Shown: positions 8,087 to 17,337 of the stretch, one piece after another
How the letters are laid out: each line of letters begins with the position of its first letter
Numbering within the stretch: position 1 is the first letter of the stretch
NCBI RefSeq assembly: GCF_004348975.1
Contig: NZ_SMFP01000007.1
Coordinates: 62,001-126,000 of the forward strand
From: Antarcticimicrobium sediminis
GTDB lineage: Bacteria; Pseudomonadota; Alphaproteobacteria; Rhodobacterales; Rhodobacteraceae
Length of the DNA: 64,000 bases
Direction of reading: 5' to 3'
Translations under genes and position numbers: made by a program
Notes under the pieces: generated by a model
Seen by the model: only the letters and a program-made list of their open reading frames with translations
Told to the model about the DNA's origin: nothing
The model's database searches: none

Positions 8087-8308
8087 ATGAGAAAAGATAT
8101 TCACCCCGATTACCACATGATCAACGTCAAAATGACCGATGGCACCGTGGTGCAGATGAAGTCGACCTGGGGCGCCGAAGGCGACCAGCTGGCGCTGGAC
8201 ATTGACCCGACGGTGCACCCGGCCTGGACCGGCGGCTCCTCGCGTCTGATGGACACCGGCGGCCGCGTGTCGAAGTTCAAGAAAAAATACGAAGGCCTGG
8301 GTTTCTGA
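8087..8308 (+). CDS. rpmE: 50S ribosomal protein L31 (zinc-free type)
   Basis: 73-aa L31. The sequence [19 protein letters not shown]...[16 protein letters not shown] is the alphaproteobacterial form. It contains no cysteine at all, so it lacks the zinc ribbon of C+ L31 and should not act as a zinc store. AGGAGCG precedes ATG 8087. A strong terminator follows. Confidence 0.97.
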   Translation: MRKDIHPDYHMINVKMTDGTVVQMKSTWGAEGDQLALDIDPTVHPAWTGGSSRLMDTGGRVSKFKKKYEGLGF

Positions 8309-8334
8309 TCCAACCGCCTTTCACGTCATTGCAA

Positions 8335-8367
8335 GCGCCGTCGCTGGGCCCCAGCGGCGGCGCTTTT
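8335..8367 (+). terminator. Rho-independent terminator after rpmE
   Basis: A 13-bp stem, GCGCCGTCGCTGG with CCAGCGGCGGCGC (one T-G wobble), a 3-base loop (GCC), and a TTTT run at 8364-8367. Confidence 0.85.
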
Positions 8368-8483
8368 GCATCTGCGCCCCGCCAGCGGCGCTTTTGGCGG
8401 CGGGCTTCACCGTCTTTACCCGCATAAAAAACAACGCGGCGCAGAAGGCACAGCGCCATGTCTCCCCGCGCCGCTTTGGGGTT

Positions 8484-8512
8484 TTGCTTGCAGCCGCCCC
8501 AATATATAGTAT
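8484..8512 (+). promoter_or_regulatory. Candidate promoter for mipZ
   Basis: TTGCTT (8484-8489), 17-base spacer, TAGTAT (8507-8512), 44 bases upstream of the mipZ start and downstream of the rpmE terminator. Confidence 0.45.
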
Positions 8513-8556
8513 CTGACAAGGGAATTTAGAGCCTAACAAGGGCCGGGGACGGAACG

Positions 8557-9366
8557 ATGGCGCATATTATCGTTGTAGGAAATGAAAAGGGCGGCGCGGG
8601 GAAATCCACCGTCTCGATGCATGTTGCCAGCGCGCTGGCCCGGCTGGGCCACAAGGTGGCGGCGCTGGATCTGGACCTGCGCCAGCGGTCCATGGGCCGT
8701 TACGTGGAAAACCGCGCGGCCTATATCAAGGAAAGCGGGGTGGATCTGCCGCAGATCCGCCTGCATGCGCTGCCCGAGATTGACCCGGCCACACTGAACC
8801 CCGGCGAAAACGTCTATGATCATCGTCTCTCGGCTGCGATCTCCGGGCTTGAGGGGGATAACGACTTTATCCTGATCGACTGCCCCGGTTCGCACACACG
8901 CCTGAGCCAGGTGGCGCATTCGCTAGCCGATACGCTGATCACGCCGCTGAATGACAGCTTCATTGATTTCGATCTGCTGGCGCGCACCGATCCCAATGGT
9001 GAAAAGATCCTCGGCCCCTCGGTTTATTCCGAAATGGTCTGGAACGCGCGTCAATTGCGCGCACAAGCCGGGCTGAAACCGATCGACTGGGTGGTGATCC
9101 GCAACCGGGTCGGCACCCAGCGCATGGTCAACAAGGAAAAGATGGAGCGCGCGGTCAAGATGCTGTCAAACCGCATCGGATTCCGGGTCGCACCCGGTTT
9201 TTCCGAACGGGTGATCTTTCGCGAGTTGTTTCCGCGCGGGCTGACGCTGCTGGATCTCAAGGATGTTGGCGTGCGCCAGTTGAACATCTCGAATATCGCC
9301 GCACGGCAGGAATTGCGCGACATGATGAAATCGCTGAATCTGCCGGGCGTCACGGTCAAGTTCTGA
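8557..9366 (+). CDS. mipZ: Division-plane positioning ATPase MipZ
   Basis: ParA/MinD-type ATPase that forms a gradient from ParB-bound poles and inhibits FtsZ assembly, placing the septum at midcell in alphaproteobacteria. The 269-aa product has the deviant Walker A GNEKGGAGKST at the N-terminus, LDLDLRQRSMGRY, the FILIDCPG switch, TPLNDSFIDFDLL, DWVVIRNRVGTQ, and the late VIFRELFPRGLTLLDL block that separates MipZ from other ParA proteins. ATG 8557 has a weak ribosome binding site (GGGGACGG). No parB partner is in the window. Confidence 0.88.
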   Translation: MAHIIVVGNEKGGAGKSTVSMHVASALARLGHKVAALDLDLRQRSMGRYVENRAAYIKESGVDLPQIRLHALPEIDPATLNPGENVYDHRLSAAISGLEGDNDFILIDCPGSHTRLSQVAHSLADTLITPLNDSFIDFDLLARTDPNGEKILGPSVYSEMVWNARQLRAQAGLKPIDWVVIRNRVGTQRMVNKEKMERAVKMLSNRIGFRVAPGFSERVIFRELFPRGLTLLDLKDVGVRQLNISNIAARQELRDMMKSLNLPGVTVKF

Positions 9367-9372
9367 GCCGCC

Positions 9373-10611
9373 TCACGTTCCCCCGGTATAGAGCGTAAAC
9401 AGCTCTTGCGGCTGCGACACCCCGCGCAGCATATAGCGCCCCAGCGAGACAAGATCATGCGGCCCGCCCAACGCCGCATTGCGGATCGGTTCGGACAGGA
9501 TCACGTTCTGACCCAGCGTGCGATGCATGTCGGCCAGCCGCGCGGTCAGGTTCACCGCCGGGCCGATCACGGTGAAATCCAGCCGGGTTTCAGCCCCGAT
9601 ATTGCCATAGAAAATCTCACCCGCATGTAGCGCGATGGTGAAGCCGGTGACGGGCAGGTCCTGCGCCACGCGATCCCGGTTGAGCGTCTCGATCTGCTTG
9701 ATGAGATCGGCCACCGTGTCCAGCGCGGCGCGGGTCGCGACCCCATCCTCGGGCAGATCGAACATCGCCAGCACCCCATCCCCCATGAACTTCAGGACAT
9801 GGCCTCCCCGCGCATGGATGGCGTCAACCACCACCCCGAAATAGGCGTTGAGCATGGCGATCAGATCGGGGCCGGGAATGCGCTCGGCGAGGCTGGTAAA
9901 GCCACTGAGGTCGAAATAGCAGATCACCGCATCGATACGCTGAAACGAGCCGCGCTGGATCTCGCCCGACAGCACCCTTTTGCCCGCGTCCCGCCCCAGA
10001 TAGGTGCCCAGCAGATCATAGGCGATACGTCGGTTCGACGTCGATTTCATCGCCAGCCCCAGTTGCGGCAAGGTGGCGCGAATCAGATCAATGCAGGCCT
10101 CGGAAAACCCGTCGGGGTGATCGCTGGTCCAGGACGCAAGCATCCCCTCGGGCGAAGTCGCCGGATCAAGGTTGGTGGTTTCCGGCGGCTTTTCGTACAG
10201 AAGCCCGGTGGCGAAATAGTCGGTCGCGCCGCGCGTGCGCAGATCGTTGAGAAATGGAAACGCGCTGACATGACCGGGGGCGTTCAACCGCTCGCGCACC
10301 TCCGTCTTGTGAGAAGATGCGATCTGGAAAAGCGGGCTTTGCAGCCAGTCCTGACGCGATATGTCCGAATGGGCATAGCGTTGCTGTGACACGCCGCTGT
10401 CCCCGCGCAGCCAGTCGAACCCGATGCCCCCGAACCGAGGGTGCAGCGCACGCTGGGTGACGTGCAACCGATAGAGCGGCAGGCCAATCTCCACCAGCTT
10501 GTCGCAATAGCCGATCAAAAGCTCTTCGCGGGCGGTGCCATCGAGACCACGGGCCAGCAACCAATCCGACAGTTCGGCGGCTCCGGGATGAGAAGAGCAA
10601 GACAGGGGCAT
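9373..10611 (-). CDS. Class III adenylate/guanylate cyclase with N-terminal sensory region
   Basis: 412-aa protein. Residues 1-200 are a region seen in other alphaproteobacterial cyclases and of unknown ligand. Residues about 225-412 are the catalytic domain: AVICYFDLSGFTSLAERI with the first metal aspartate, GHVLKFMGDGVLAMF with the second, LHAGEIFYGNIG, and DFTVIGPAVNLTARL. The base-specificity aspartate of VIGD is proline here, a variant found in other rhizobial-type cyclases, so substrate preference is uncertain. It is convergent with mipZ (6-base gap). Likely product cAMP. Confidence 0.85.
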   Translation of the reverse strand: MPLSCSSHPGAAELSDWLLARGLDGTAREELLIGYCDKLVEIGLPLYRLHVTQRALHPRFGGIGFDWLRGDSGVSQQRYAHSDISRQDWLQSPLFQIASSHKTEVRERLNAPGHVSAFPFLNDLRTRGATDYFATGLLYEKPPETTNLDPATSPEGMLASWTSDHPDGFSEACIDLIRATLPQLGLAMKSTSNRRIAYDLLGTYLGRDAGKRVLSGEIQRGSFQRIDAVICYFDLSGFTSLAERIPGPDLIAMLNAYFGVVVDAIHARGGHVLKFMGDGVLAMFDLPEDGVATRAALDTVADLIKQIETLNRDRVAQDLPVTGFTIALHAGEIFYGNIGAETRLDFTVIGPAVNLTARLADMHRTLGQNVILSEPIRNAALGGPHDLVSLGRYMLRGVSQPQELFTLYTGGT

Positions 10612-10691
10612 GAGGCGTTCCGAGCAGAGAGTGGCAAGAGATCAATAGCATATAGCAGATATGACAGGATCTGCGACGGGCTAGCGTTGAC

Positions 10692-11153
10692 TTAGCGGAT
10701 CCCGGCCAGTTGCCGCAGCATGGCGCGCAGCAGGGCCACCTCGCCGCTGGTGAAATGGCGCGCCAGCTTGACGTCATAGTCCCGCGCGACGCTGCGCAGA
10801 TCGCGATAGGCGGCCTCGCCCGCCGGGGTCAGATCCAGATGTTCCACGCGGCGATCCTGCGCGTCACGGGTCCGGATCAGAAAGCGGCGCTCGGCCAACC
10901 GCTGGACGGCACGGCTGACCTTGGTCTTGTGCATCTTGGCGCGCTGTCCGATCTCCTTTGCCGTCATCTGGCCGTACATGCCCATATGGAACAGCACCCG
11001 CCATTCGGTCCGCAGCATCCCGTAGCGGTTCTTGTACACGTTCTGGAACGCCAGAGAACTTTCCTCGGCCGCCTGATTGAGCAGGAAGGGAAGGAAATTG
11101 GCCAGCTCGAAATCGTCCTCGGCGGCATCGGGTTTTGTCAAATTTTCTGTCAT
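10692..11153 (-). CDS. MarR-family regulator, probable controller of the hmgA cluster
   Basis: 153-aa winged-helix regulator. FQNVYKNRYGMLRTEWRVLFHMG leads into the recognition helix MTAKEIGQRAKMHKTKVSRAVQRLAERRFLIRTRDAQDRRVEHLDLTPAG, a full MarR wHTH and wing. A GTG one codon earlier (11156) is possible; ATG 11153 is preferred. It is divergent from hmgA with only 61 bases between, containing a palindrome, so it probably senses an aromatic intermediate and controls hmgA-fahA. Pseudomonas uses an IclR-type HmgR instead. Confidence 0.85.
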   Translation of the reverse strand: MTENLTKPDAAEDDFELANFLPFLLNQAAEESSLAFQNVYKNRYGMLRTEWRVLFHMGMYGQMTAKEIGQRAKMHKTKVSRAVQRLAERRFLIRTRDAQDRRVEHLDLTPAGEAAYRDLRSVARDYDVKLARHFTSGEVALLRAMLRQLAGIR

Positions 11154-11163
11154 CACGTATTGT

Positions 11164-11181
11164 TAGTTACAAAATCAACTA
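11164..11181. promoter_or_regulatory. Candidate MarR operator between the regulator and hmgA
   Basis: TAGTT-N8-AACTA inverted repeat in the 61-base divergent region, a size usual for MarR sites. Centred 43 bases upstream of the hmgA start. Confidence 0.45.
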
Positions 11182-11214
11182 CTACGCAGCAAGCAGTAAG
11201 AGGAGGAACGCGCG

Positions 11215-12570
11215 ATGAATCGTCCGACTGATCCGCATCAGATGGTGCAGGCGGCAACGCCCACCGGCACCACCGAGGGCTATATGCCCGGCTTTGGCAA
11301 CGACTTCGAAACCGAGGCGCTGCCCGGGGCCCTGCCCCAAGGCATGAACAGCCCGCAGAAATGCAACTATGGTCTTTATGGCGAACAGCTGTCCGGCACC
11401 GCCTTTACCGCCAACCCGCCAGAGCGGACCTGGACCTATCGCATTCGCCCCTCGGTCAAGCATTCGCACCGCTACACCAAGATCGACCTTCCGTTTTGGA
11501 AATCAGCCCCCAATGTAGACCCTGATGTGGTCAGCCTTGGCCAGTATCGCTGGGATCCTGTCGCCTATACCGATGAAAAGCTGACATGGCTTACCGGCAT
11601 GCGCACCATGACCACCGCCGGCGACGTCAACACCCAGGTCGGCATGGCCAGCCACATCTATCTGGTCACCGAATCGATGGTAGATTCCTATTTCTATTCG
11701 GCTGATTCCGAGCTGTTGGTGGTGCCGCAGGAGGGTCACCTGCGCTTTGCGACCGAGCTGGGGATCATTGATCTGGAACCCAAGGAAATCGCGATCATCC
11801 CGCGCGGTCTGGTCTATCGCGTCGAGGTGCTCGAAGGGCCCTGCCGCGGCTTTGTCTGCGAGAATTACGGCCAGAAATACGAGCTTCCGGGGCGCGGCCC
11901 GATCGGTGCCAACGCCATGGCCAACCCGCGCGATTTCAAAGCACCCGTGGCGGCATTCGAGGACCGCGAGGCGCCCTCGACCCTGACCATCAAATGGTGC
12001 GGCCAGTTCCACAGCACCCAGATCGGCCAGTCGCCGCTGGATGTGGTGGCTTGGCATGGCAACTATGCGCCCTACAAATACGACCTGCGCACCTATTGCC
12101 CGGTCGGCGCGATCCTGTTCGACCACCCCGACCCGTCGATCTTTACCGTGCTGACCGCGCCCTCGGGCGTACCGGGCACCGCGAATATCGATTTCGTGCT
12201 GTTTCGCGAACGCTGGATGGTGGCCGAAAACACCTTCCGCCCGCCGTGGTATCACAAGAACATCATGTCGGAACTGATGGGCAACATTTATGGCCAGTAT
12301 GACGCCAAGCCGAAGGGCTTTGTTCCCGGTGGCATGAGCCTGCACAACATGATGCTGCCGCACGGGCCGGACAAGACCGCCTTTGAAGGGGCCTCGAACG
12401 CCGATCTGAAGGCCGAGAAACTGGACAACACCATGTCGTTCATGTTCGAGACCCGGTTCCCGCAACATCTGACCCGATTTGCCGCAAAAGACGCCCCGAT
12501 GCAGGACGATTACATCGACTGTTGGAGCGATATCGAAAAGAAATTCGACGGCACCCCCGGAACCAAGTGA
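11215..12570 (+). CDS. hmgA: Homogentisate 1,2-dioxygenase
   Basis: Non-heme Fe(II) ring-cleaving enzyme turning homogentisate into maleylacetoacetate in tyrosine/phenylalanine catabolism. The 451-aa product has the family opener [21 protein letters not shown] and the iron ligands by alignment: H347 and E353 in [15 protein letters not shown], and H383 in [19 protein letters not shown] precedes ATG 11215. It is first gene of the hmgA-fahA pair; maiA lies 5.7 kb downstream. Confidence 0.98.
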   Translation: MNRPTDPHQMVQAATPTGTTEGYMPGFGNDFETEALPGALPQGMNSPQKCNYGLYGEQLSGTAFTANPPERTWTYRIRPSVKHSHRYTKIDLPFWKSAPNVDPDVVSLGQYRWDPVAYTDEKLTWLTGMRTMTTAGDVNTQVGMASHIYLVTESMVDSYFYSADSELLVVPQEGHLRFATELGIIDLEPKEIAIIPRGLVYRVEVLEGPCRGFVCENYGQKYELPGRGPIGANAMANPRDFKAPVAAFEDREAPSTLTIKWCGQFHSTQIGQSPLDVVAWHGNYAPYKYDLRTYCPVGAILFDHPDPSIFTVLTAPSGVPGTANIDFVLFRERWMVAENTFRPPWYHKNIMSELMGNIYGQYDAKPKGFVPGGMSLHNMMLPHGPDKTAFEGASNADLKAEKLDNTMSFMFETRFPQHLTRFAAKDAPMQDDYIDCWSDIEKKFDGTPGTK

Positions 12571-12587
12571 GGCCTGACGGGTTTCCC

Positions 12588-12615
12588 CCTCCCCACGCCG
12601 CGGCGTAGGGTGGGG
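12588..12615 (+). promoter_or_regulatory. Inverted repeat between hmgA and fahA
   Basis: The 12-base palindrome ACGCCGCGGCGT (12595-12606) is flanked by CCCTCCCC and AGGGTGGGG, giving a longer imperfect stem. No U-run follows; a stability or partial-termination element is possible. Confidence 0.35.
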
Positions 12616-12649
12616 CCAATCCAACACCTCGACCGACAAGGAATCAAAA

Positions 12650-13912
12650 ATGCCCCTGATGAAAAGCTGGGTTGAAAGCGCCAATGCGCCCGACTGCCCC
12701 TTTCCTCTGAACAACCTGCCCTATGGCGTGTTCTCGACCGGCGACGACGACGAGCCCCATTGCGGCGTCGCCATCGGGGATCGCATCCTTGATGTGACCG
12801 CCGCCGAGGCCGAGGGCCTGATCACCCTGAGCGACATCCCCCTGTTCGACGTGCCGTTCTGGAACGAGGTGATGGAAGAAGGCCCCGCCGTCTGGGCCGC
12901 CCTGCGCGCGCGGCTGACCGCGCTGCTGTCCGAAGACTCGGACGAACGCGCCACGGTCGAGCCGCTGCTGGTGCCGATGGCCGAGGCTGAGCTGCACATG
13001 CCCTTCGCGGTCTCGGAATACACCGATTTCTATGCCGGCAAGAATCACGCCGTCAACGTCGGCACCATGTTCCGGGGGGCGGAAAACGCGCTGCCGCCGA
13101 ACTGGCTGCATATTCCGATCGGCTATAACGGTCGGGCCTCTTCGGTCGTGGTTTCCGGCACCGAGGTGCGCCGCCCTTGGGGCCAGCTCAAAGGTCCGAA
13201 CGATGCCGCGCCGCGCTGGGCCCCCTGTGCCCGCTTCGACATCGAGCTTGAGATGGGCGCCATCGTTGGCACCCCCTCGGACGGGCCGATCACCGTGCAA
13301 GAGGCCGATGATCATATCTTTGGCTATGTGCTGCTGAACGACTGGTCGGCGCGCGACATTCAGGCTTGGGAATACCAGCCGCTGGGGCCGTTTCAGGCCA
13401 AGGCGACGGCGACCACGATCAGCCCGTGGATCGTGACCAAGGCCGCGCTTGAACCGTTCCGCACCGACACGCCCGCGCGCGAGGTCGAATTGCTGGACCA
13501 CCTCAAGGATTGCGGCCCGATGCTGTATGACATCGACCTTGAAGTGACGCTCGCCCCCGAAGGCAAGCCCGCCACCACGCTTGCGCGCACCAACTACAAG
13601 GAAATGTACTATTCCGCCGCGCAGCAACTCGCCCACCACACCACCTCGGGCTGCCCGATGAATGCCGGCGATCTGCTGGGGTCGGGCACCATTTCAGGCA
13701 CCGAAAAATCCGAACGCGGATCGCTGTTGGAACTGAGCTGGGGCGGCAAGGAGCCGATCACCTTGGACAGCGGTGAAACCCGCACCTTTATCGAGGACAA
13801 CGACACGCTGACCCTCAAGGGTGCGGCCAAAGGCGACGGCTATACCATCGGCTTCGGGGATAGCGTCGGCACGGTGCTGCCAGCGCTGGCCGATCCTTTC
13901 GCACGGGGCTGA
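12650..13912 (+). CDS. fahA: Fumarylacetoacetase
   Basis: Last step of the homogentisate pathway, hydrolysing fumarylacetoacetate to fumarate and acetoacetate. The 420-aa size equals the eukaryotic-type enzyme. Visible are the N-terminal SH3-like part (LPYGVFS), then the catalytic block YTDFYAGKNHAVNVGTMFRG (metal Asp and catalytic His), LHIPIGYNGRASS, ELEMGA with the two metal glutamates, LLNDWSARDIQAWEYQPLGPF, and the late YYSAAQQLAHHTTSGCPMNAGDLLGSGTISG. AAGGAATC precedes the ATG. Confidence 0.98.
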   Translation: MPLMKSWVESANAPDCPFPLNNLPYGVFSTGDDDEPHCGVAIGDRILDVTAAEAEGLITLSDIPLFDVPFWNEVMEEGPAVWAALRARLTALLSEDSDERATVEPLLVPMAEAELHMPFAVSEYTDFYAGKNHAVNVGTMFRGAENALPPNWLHIPIGYNGRASSVVVSGTEVRRPWGQLKGPNDAAPRWAPCARFDIELEMGAIVGTPSDGPITVQEADDHIFGYVLLNDWSARDIQAWEYQPLGPFQAKATATTISPWIVTKAALEPFRTDTPAREVELLDHLKDCGPMLYDIDLEVTLAPEGKPATTLARTNYKEMYYSAAQQLAHHTTSGCPMNAGDLLGSGTISGTEKSERGSLLELSWGGKEPITLDSGETRTFIEDNDTLTLKGAAKGDGYTIGFGDSVGTVLPALADPFARG

Positions 13913-13941
13913 TGATGACGGCTGCGCTGATTATCCCCGGC

Positions 13942-14508
13942 TCAACCGCCCGCCTGCCAGTCCAGCACGGATTGCAGCGGCCAGAGCAGCATCAGGATAT
14001 TCAGCGCCAGCCCGTCACGGATCAGAGTGGTGGTCAGCGCCTCGAACCCCACGACAAGGGCCACGCTGGCCCAGACCGGCAGACGCCGGGCCAGCGCAAA
14101 GCCCAGCAGCATGGCCAGAATGTCGACGGTGGAGTTGATCACCGCATCGCCGTTGTAATCGACCGAGACGGTCGCACTGCGGTAGCGTTCGATCACCCAC
14201 GGGGTGTTTTCGGCAATCTCCCAGAGGCATTCGACCGCCATGGCGATCACCAACCGCCAGCGCAAAGGCATCGCGCGGGCCATCCACCAGAGCGCGGCGA
14301 AGAACAATATACCGTGCATCAGGTGGCTGGGGGTGTACCAATCCAACAGCGACTGGCTGCTCGGGCCGGGATCAGAGGGGCCGTGCCACAGCTCGATCGT
14401 GCCGCAGGGACAAATCAGCCCCCGCCCCATCGCCCAAAGGGTCAGGCCCGTGGCCAGCAAAAGGGCCACGACAAGACCGTAAGGAAGCAGGCGCCGGACA
14501 TCAGTCAT
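13942..14508 (-). CDS. UPF0314/DUF2585 membrane protein
   Basis: 188-aa inner-membrane protein with about five hydrophobic segments (LPYGLVVALLLATGLTLWA near the N-terminus, then near 70, 90, 135 and 160). The charged loop NTPWVIERYRSATVSVDYNGDAVINSTVDIL matches DUF2585. The longer open frame begins with TTG at 14520; ATG 14508 (MTDVRRLL) is preferred. Function unknown. It is inserted in reverse orientation between fahA and the MBL gene, so is not part of the catabolic transcript. Confidence 0.8.
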   Translation of the reverse strand: MTDVRRLLPYGLVVALLLATGLTLWAMGRGLICPCGTIELWHGPSDPGPSSQSLLDWYTPSHLMHGILFFAALWWMARAMPLRWRLVIAMAVECLWEIAENTPWVIERYRSATVSVDYNGDAVINSTVDILAMLLGFALARRLPVWASVALVVGFEALTTTLIRDGLALNILMLLWPLQSVLDWQAGG

Positions 14509-14565
14509 GGCGCAAAGCAATCACGACGCCCCGGCGTTGTCCATTGGAATTAAAAGGGAAAGATC

Positions 14566-15516
14566 ATGGCAAAAGCATTCGCGTCCCAAGGGGACATGAG
14601 CGAAAAGAAAATCAGCTTCACCGAGGTCGGCGAAGGGCTCTATGCCTTCACGGCTGAGGGCGACCCCAACTCGGGCGTCATCATCGGTGACGACTCCGTT
14701 ATGATCATCGAGGCACAGGCAACCCCGCGTCTGGCCAACAAGGTGATCGAATGCGTCCGCTCGGTGACCGACAAGCCGATCACCCATGTGGCGCTGACCC
14801 ACTATCACGCCGTGCGGGTGCTGGGTGCCAGCGCCTTTGGCGCGCAACAGATCATCATGTCCGACGCCGCGCGTGCCATGGTGGTCGAACGCGGGCAAGA
14901 AGACTGGGACAGCGAATTCCAACGCTTCCCGCGCCTGTTCGAGGGTCATGAGAGCATTCCCGGCCTGACCTACCCGACCACAACATTCAGCGAATCGATG
15001 TCCGTTTATCTGGGCAAGCGCCGGGTCGACATCATGCATCTGGGCCGCGCCCATACCGCCGGTGATGCGGTGATCCATGTGCCGGATCAGAACGTGATGT
15101 TCACCGGCGATATCGTCGAATACAACTCGGCCTGCTATTGCGGCGACGGCCATTTCGCCGATTGGGGCGATACGCTGGACGCGATCAAATGGTTCGAGGT
15201 CGACGCCATCGCACCGGGCCGCGGCAATGCGCTGGTGGGTCAGGACATGGTCAACGCGGCGATCGAAAACACCCGTGATTTCGTCGAAAGCACCTATCGC
15301 CCGGCGGCCAAGGTTGCCGCCCGCGGTGGCTCGCTGAAAGAGGCATGGGACGCGGTGCGTGCCGAATGCGATCCCAAATTCGCCGACTACGCGATCTACG
15401 AACACTGCCTGCCGTTCAACGTCGCCCGCGCCTTTGACGAGGCCCGCGGCATCGAGACCCCCCGGATCTGGACCGCCCAGCGTGATCTGGAGATGTGGGA
15501 GCAGCTGCAAGGCTAA
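14566..15516 (+). CDS. Metallo-beta-lactamase-fold protein with a crippled metal site
   Basis: 316-aa MBL-fold protein in the homogentisate cluster. The canonical HxHxDH is HYHAVR here (H79 and H81 kept; Asp to V83, His to R84), GRAHTAGD keeps H163, FTGDIVEY keeps D182, but the terminal PGHG is PGRG (R219). So ligands of the second metal are lost while first-site histidines stay. It may bind one metal or act non-hydrolytically. AAAGGGAAAG precedes ATG 14566; ATG 14596 is a possible later start. Substrate unknown, presumably a pathway intermediate. Confidence 0.85.
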   Translation: MAKAFASQGDMSEKKISFTEVGEGLYAFTAEGDPNSGVIIGDDSVMIIEAQATPRLANKVIECVRSVTDKPITHVALTHYHAVRVLGASAFGAQQIIMSDAARAMVVERGQEDWDSEFQRFPRLFEGHESIPGLTYPTTTFSESMSVYLGKRRVDIMHLGRAHTAGDAVIHVPDQNVMFTGDIVEYNSACYCGDGHFADWGDTLDAIKWFEVDAIAPGRGNALVGQDMVNAAIENTRDFVESTYRPAAKVAARGGSLKEAWDAVRAECDPKFADYAIYEHCLPFNVARAFDEARGIETPRIWTAQRDLEMWEQLQG

Positions 15517-15527
15517 GTCCCGACCGG

Positions 15528-15550
15528 CAATCGCTCCGGCGGAGCGATTG
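15528..15550 (+). terminator. Strong stem-loop after the MBL gene
   Basis: Perfect 10-bp stem CAATCGCTCC / GGAGCGATTG with a 3-base loop, 11 bases after the stop. There is no U-run, so it may be a processing or rho-linked end rather than a classical terminator. Confidence 0.5.
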
Positions 15551-15721
15551 AGCCGCAAACGGACAGGGCCCCGGCAGGGGCTCGGCTAAAACACCGGGGC
15601 GGTCTTGATCCAGATCCTGTCGCCCCGGCCGGATCCACGAGACGATACAAACAGGTTTTCGGCGCACCCCGCGCCGGAAAACGGAGGAGGTGCGCCCAAC
15701 GCGCAAACCGGGAGGAAGCCC

Positions 15722-17332
15722 ATGAACAAGATCTTTGAAACACCACTCTACCCCTATGCCCGACATCCCGATGCGGACGCGACCACCCCTGTACGGCATC
15801 AGGCGATCGTGGTCGGCGCGGGGCCCGTCGGGCTCGCTGCGGCCATCGACCTCGCCCAGCAGGGCATCGAGGTGGTTGTTCTGGATGACAACGACAAGGT
15901 CAGCTTTGGCTCGCGCGCGATCTGCTTTGCCAAGCGGCCGCTGGAAATCCTTGATCGGCTCGGATGCGGCCAGCCGATGGTCGACAAGGGTGTGATCTGG
16001 AACATGGGCAAGGTTTTTTTCGACGACCGCAAGGTCTATGATTTCAACCTGTTGCCCGAAGAGGGGCACCAGCGGCCCGCCTTCATCAACCTGCAGCAAT
16101 ACTATTTCGAAGAATTCCTGATCCGGCGGGTCCACGAATTGCAGGCCGAGGGGGCGCCGATCGAGATTCGCGGCCGCAACAAGGTTTCTGCGGTCGGCAC
16201 CCACCCCGATCATGTGACGCTGGAGATCGACACGCCCGAGGGCAGCTATAATATCGAGGCCGACTGGGTGATTGCCTGTGATGGCGCCGGATCGCCGATG
16301 CGCGCGATGCTGGGCAAGGATTTCGTTGGCCGCGTGTTCGAGGACAATTTCCTGATCGCCGATGTGGTGATGGACGCCGATTTCCCGACCGAACGCTGGT
16401 TCTGGTTCGACCCGCCCTTCAACCGGGGACAATCGGCGCTGTTGCACAAGCAGCCTGACGGGGTCTGGCGCATAGATCTGCAACTGGGCTGGGATATCGA
16501 CAAGGAGCGCGAGAAACGCCCCGAGAACGTGATCCCACGGCTCAAGGCGATGCTGGGCGAGGATGTCGAATTTGAGTTGGAATGGGTCAGCATCTATACC
16601 TTCCAGTGCCGTCGGATGGAGCAGTTCCGCCACGACCGGGTGATCTTTGCCGGCGACGCCGCGCATCAGGTCAGCCCGTTTGGCGCGCGCGGGGCGAATT
16701 CGGGGCTGCAGGACACCGACAACCTGATCTGGAAGCTCAAGCTGGTGATGGACGGCAAGGCGCCCGAAAGCCTTCTCGACAGTTACAACGACGAACGCAT
16801 CCACGGGGCCGAGGAAAACATCCTGAACTCGACCCGCTCGACCGATTTCATCACGCCGAAATCAGAAATGTCGCGGATGTTGCGCGACGCGGTGCTGGAC
16901 CTGAGCGAGCATTATGAATTTGCCCGCCCGCTGGTGAATTCCGGTCGCCTCAGCCTGCCATGCACCTATGACGGCTCACCGCTGAATTCGGCGGATGCGC
17001 TGAATGGGCCAGAGCGGACCCGCCCCGGCTCGCCCTGCCCGGACGCGCCCCTCAAGGACGGGTTCCTGTTGCCCAAGCTGGGCGACAAGTTCACCTTGCT
17101 GACCATCGACGCCGAAGCCCCGGACCTGATCGAAGAGGACGGGATCGAGGTCACGCGGCTGGCGCTCTCGGTCAAGGACGACCCGACGCTGGCCCTGAAA
17201 GAGCGGTATCTGGGCGATGCCACATCGGCGGTCTATCTGATCCGCCCCGATCAACACGTGGCCGCGCGCCGCGCCAGCTTTGACGAAACCCTGTTCCGCG
17301 CCGCCATCCGCCGCGCCACCGGCAAGGAGTGA
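15722..17332 (+). CDS. FAD-dependent aromatic hydroxylase, MhaA/MhpA-like
   Basis: Class A flavoprotein monooxygenase, 536 aa. It has the dinucleotide fold QAIVVGAGPVGLAAAIDLAQQG near residue 26, the DWVIACDGAGSPMR (DG) motif near 180, and RVIFAGDAAHQVSPFGARGANSGLQD (GD motif) near 310, followed by a thioredoxin-like C-terminus. The position between hmgA and maiA and the tiny DUF2783-like gene directly behind it suggest 3-hydroxyphenylacetate 6-hydroxylase (to homogentisate), known in Pseudomonas putida as flavoprotein MhaA plus a roughly 70-aa coupling protein MhaB. 3-(3-hydroxyphenyl)propionate hydroxylase is the alternative. GGGAGGAAG precedes ATG 15722; earlier in-frame codons are in the leader. 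Confidence 0.82.
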   Translation: MNKIFETPLYPYARHPDADATTPVRHQAIVVGAGPVGLAAAIDLAQQGIEVVVLDDNDKVSFGSRAICFAKRPLEILDRLGCGQPMVDKGVIWNMGKVFFDDRKVYDFNLLPEEGHQRPAFINLQQYYFEEFLIRRVHELQAEGAPIEIRGRNKVSAVGTHPDHVTLEIDTPEGSYNIEADWVIACDGAGSPMRAMLGKDFVGRVFEDNFLIADVVMDADFPTERWFWFDPPFNRGQSALLHKQPDGVWRIDLQLGWDIDKEREKRPENVIPRLKAMLGEDVEFELEWVSIYTFQCRRMEQFRHDRVIFAGDAAHQVSPFGARGANSGLQDTDNLIWKLKLVMDGKAPESLLDSYNDERIHGAEENILNSTRSTDFITPKSEMSRMLRDAVLDLSEHYEFARPLVNSGRLSLPCTYDGSPLNSADALNGPERTRPGSPCPDAPLKDGFLLPKLGDKFTLLTIDAEAPDLIEEDGIEVTRLALSVKDDPTLALKERYLGDATSAVYLIRPDQHVAARRASFDETLFRAAIRRATGKE

Positions 17333-17337
17333 TCCCG

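Noticed and set aside
8375-8410. Second GC-rich hairpin behind the rpmE terminator
   Set aside because: Pairing is imperfect and part of general GC skew; not separable from chance.
12644-13639. 331-codon minus-strand frame
   Set aside because: Antisense to fahA; no recognisable motif.
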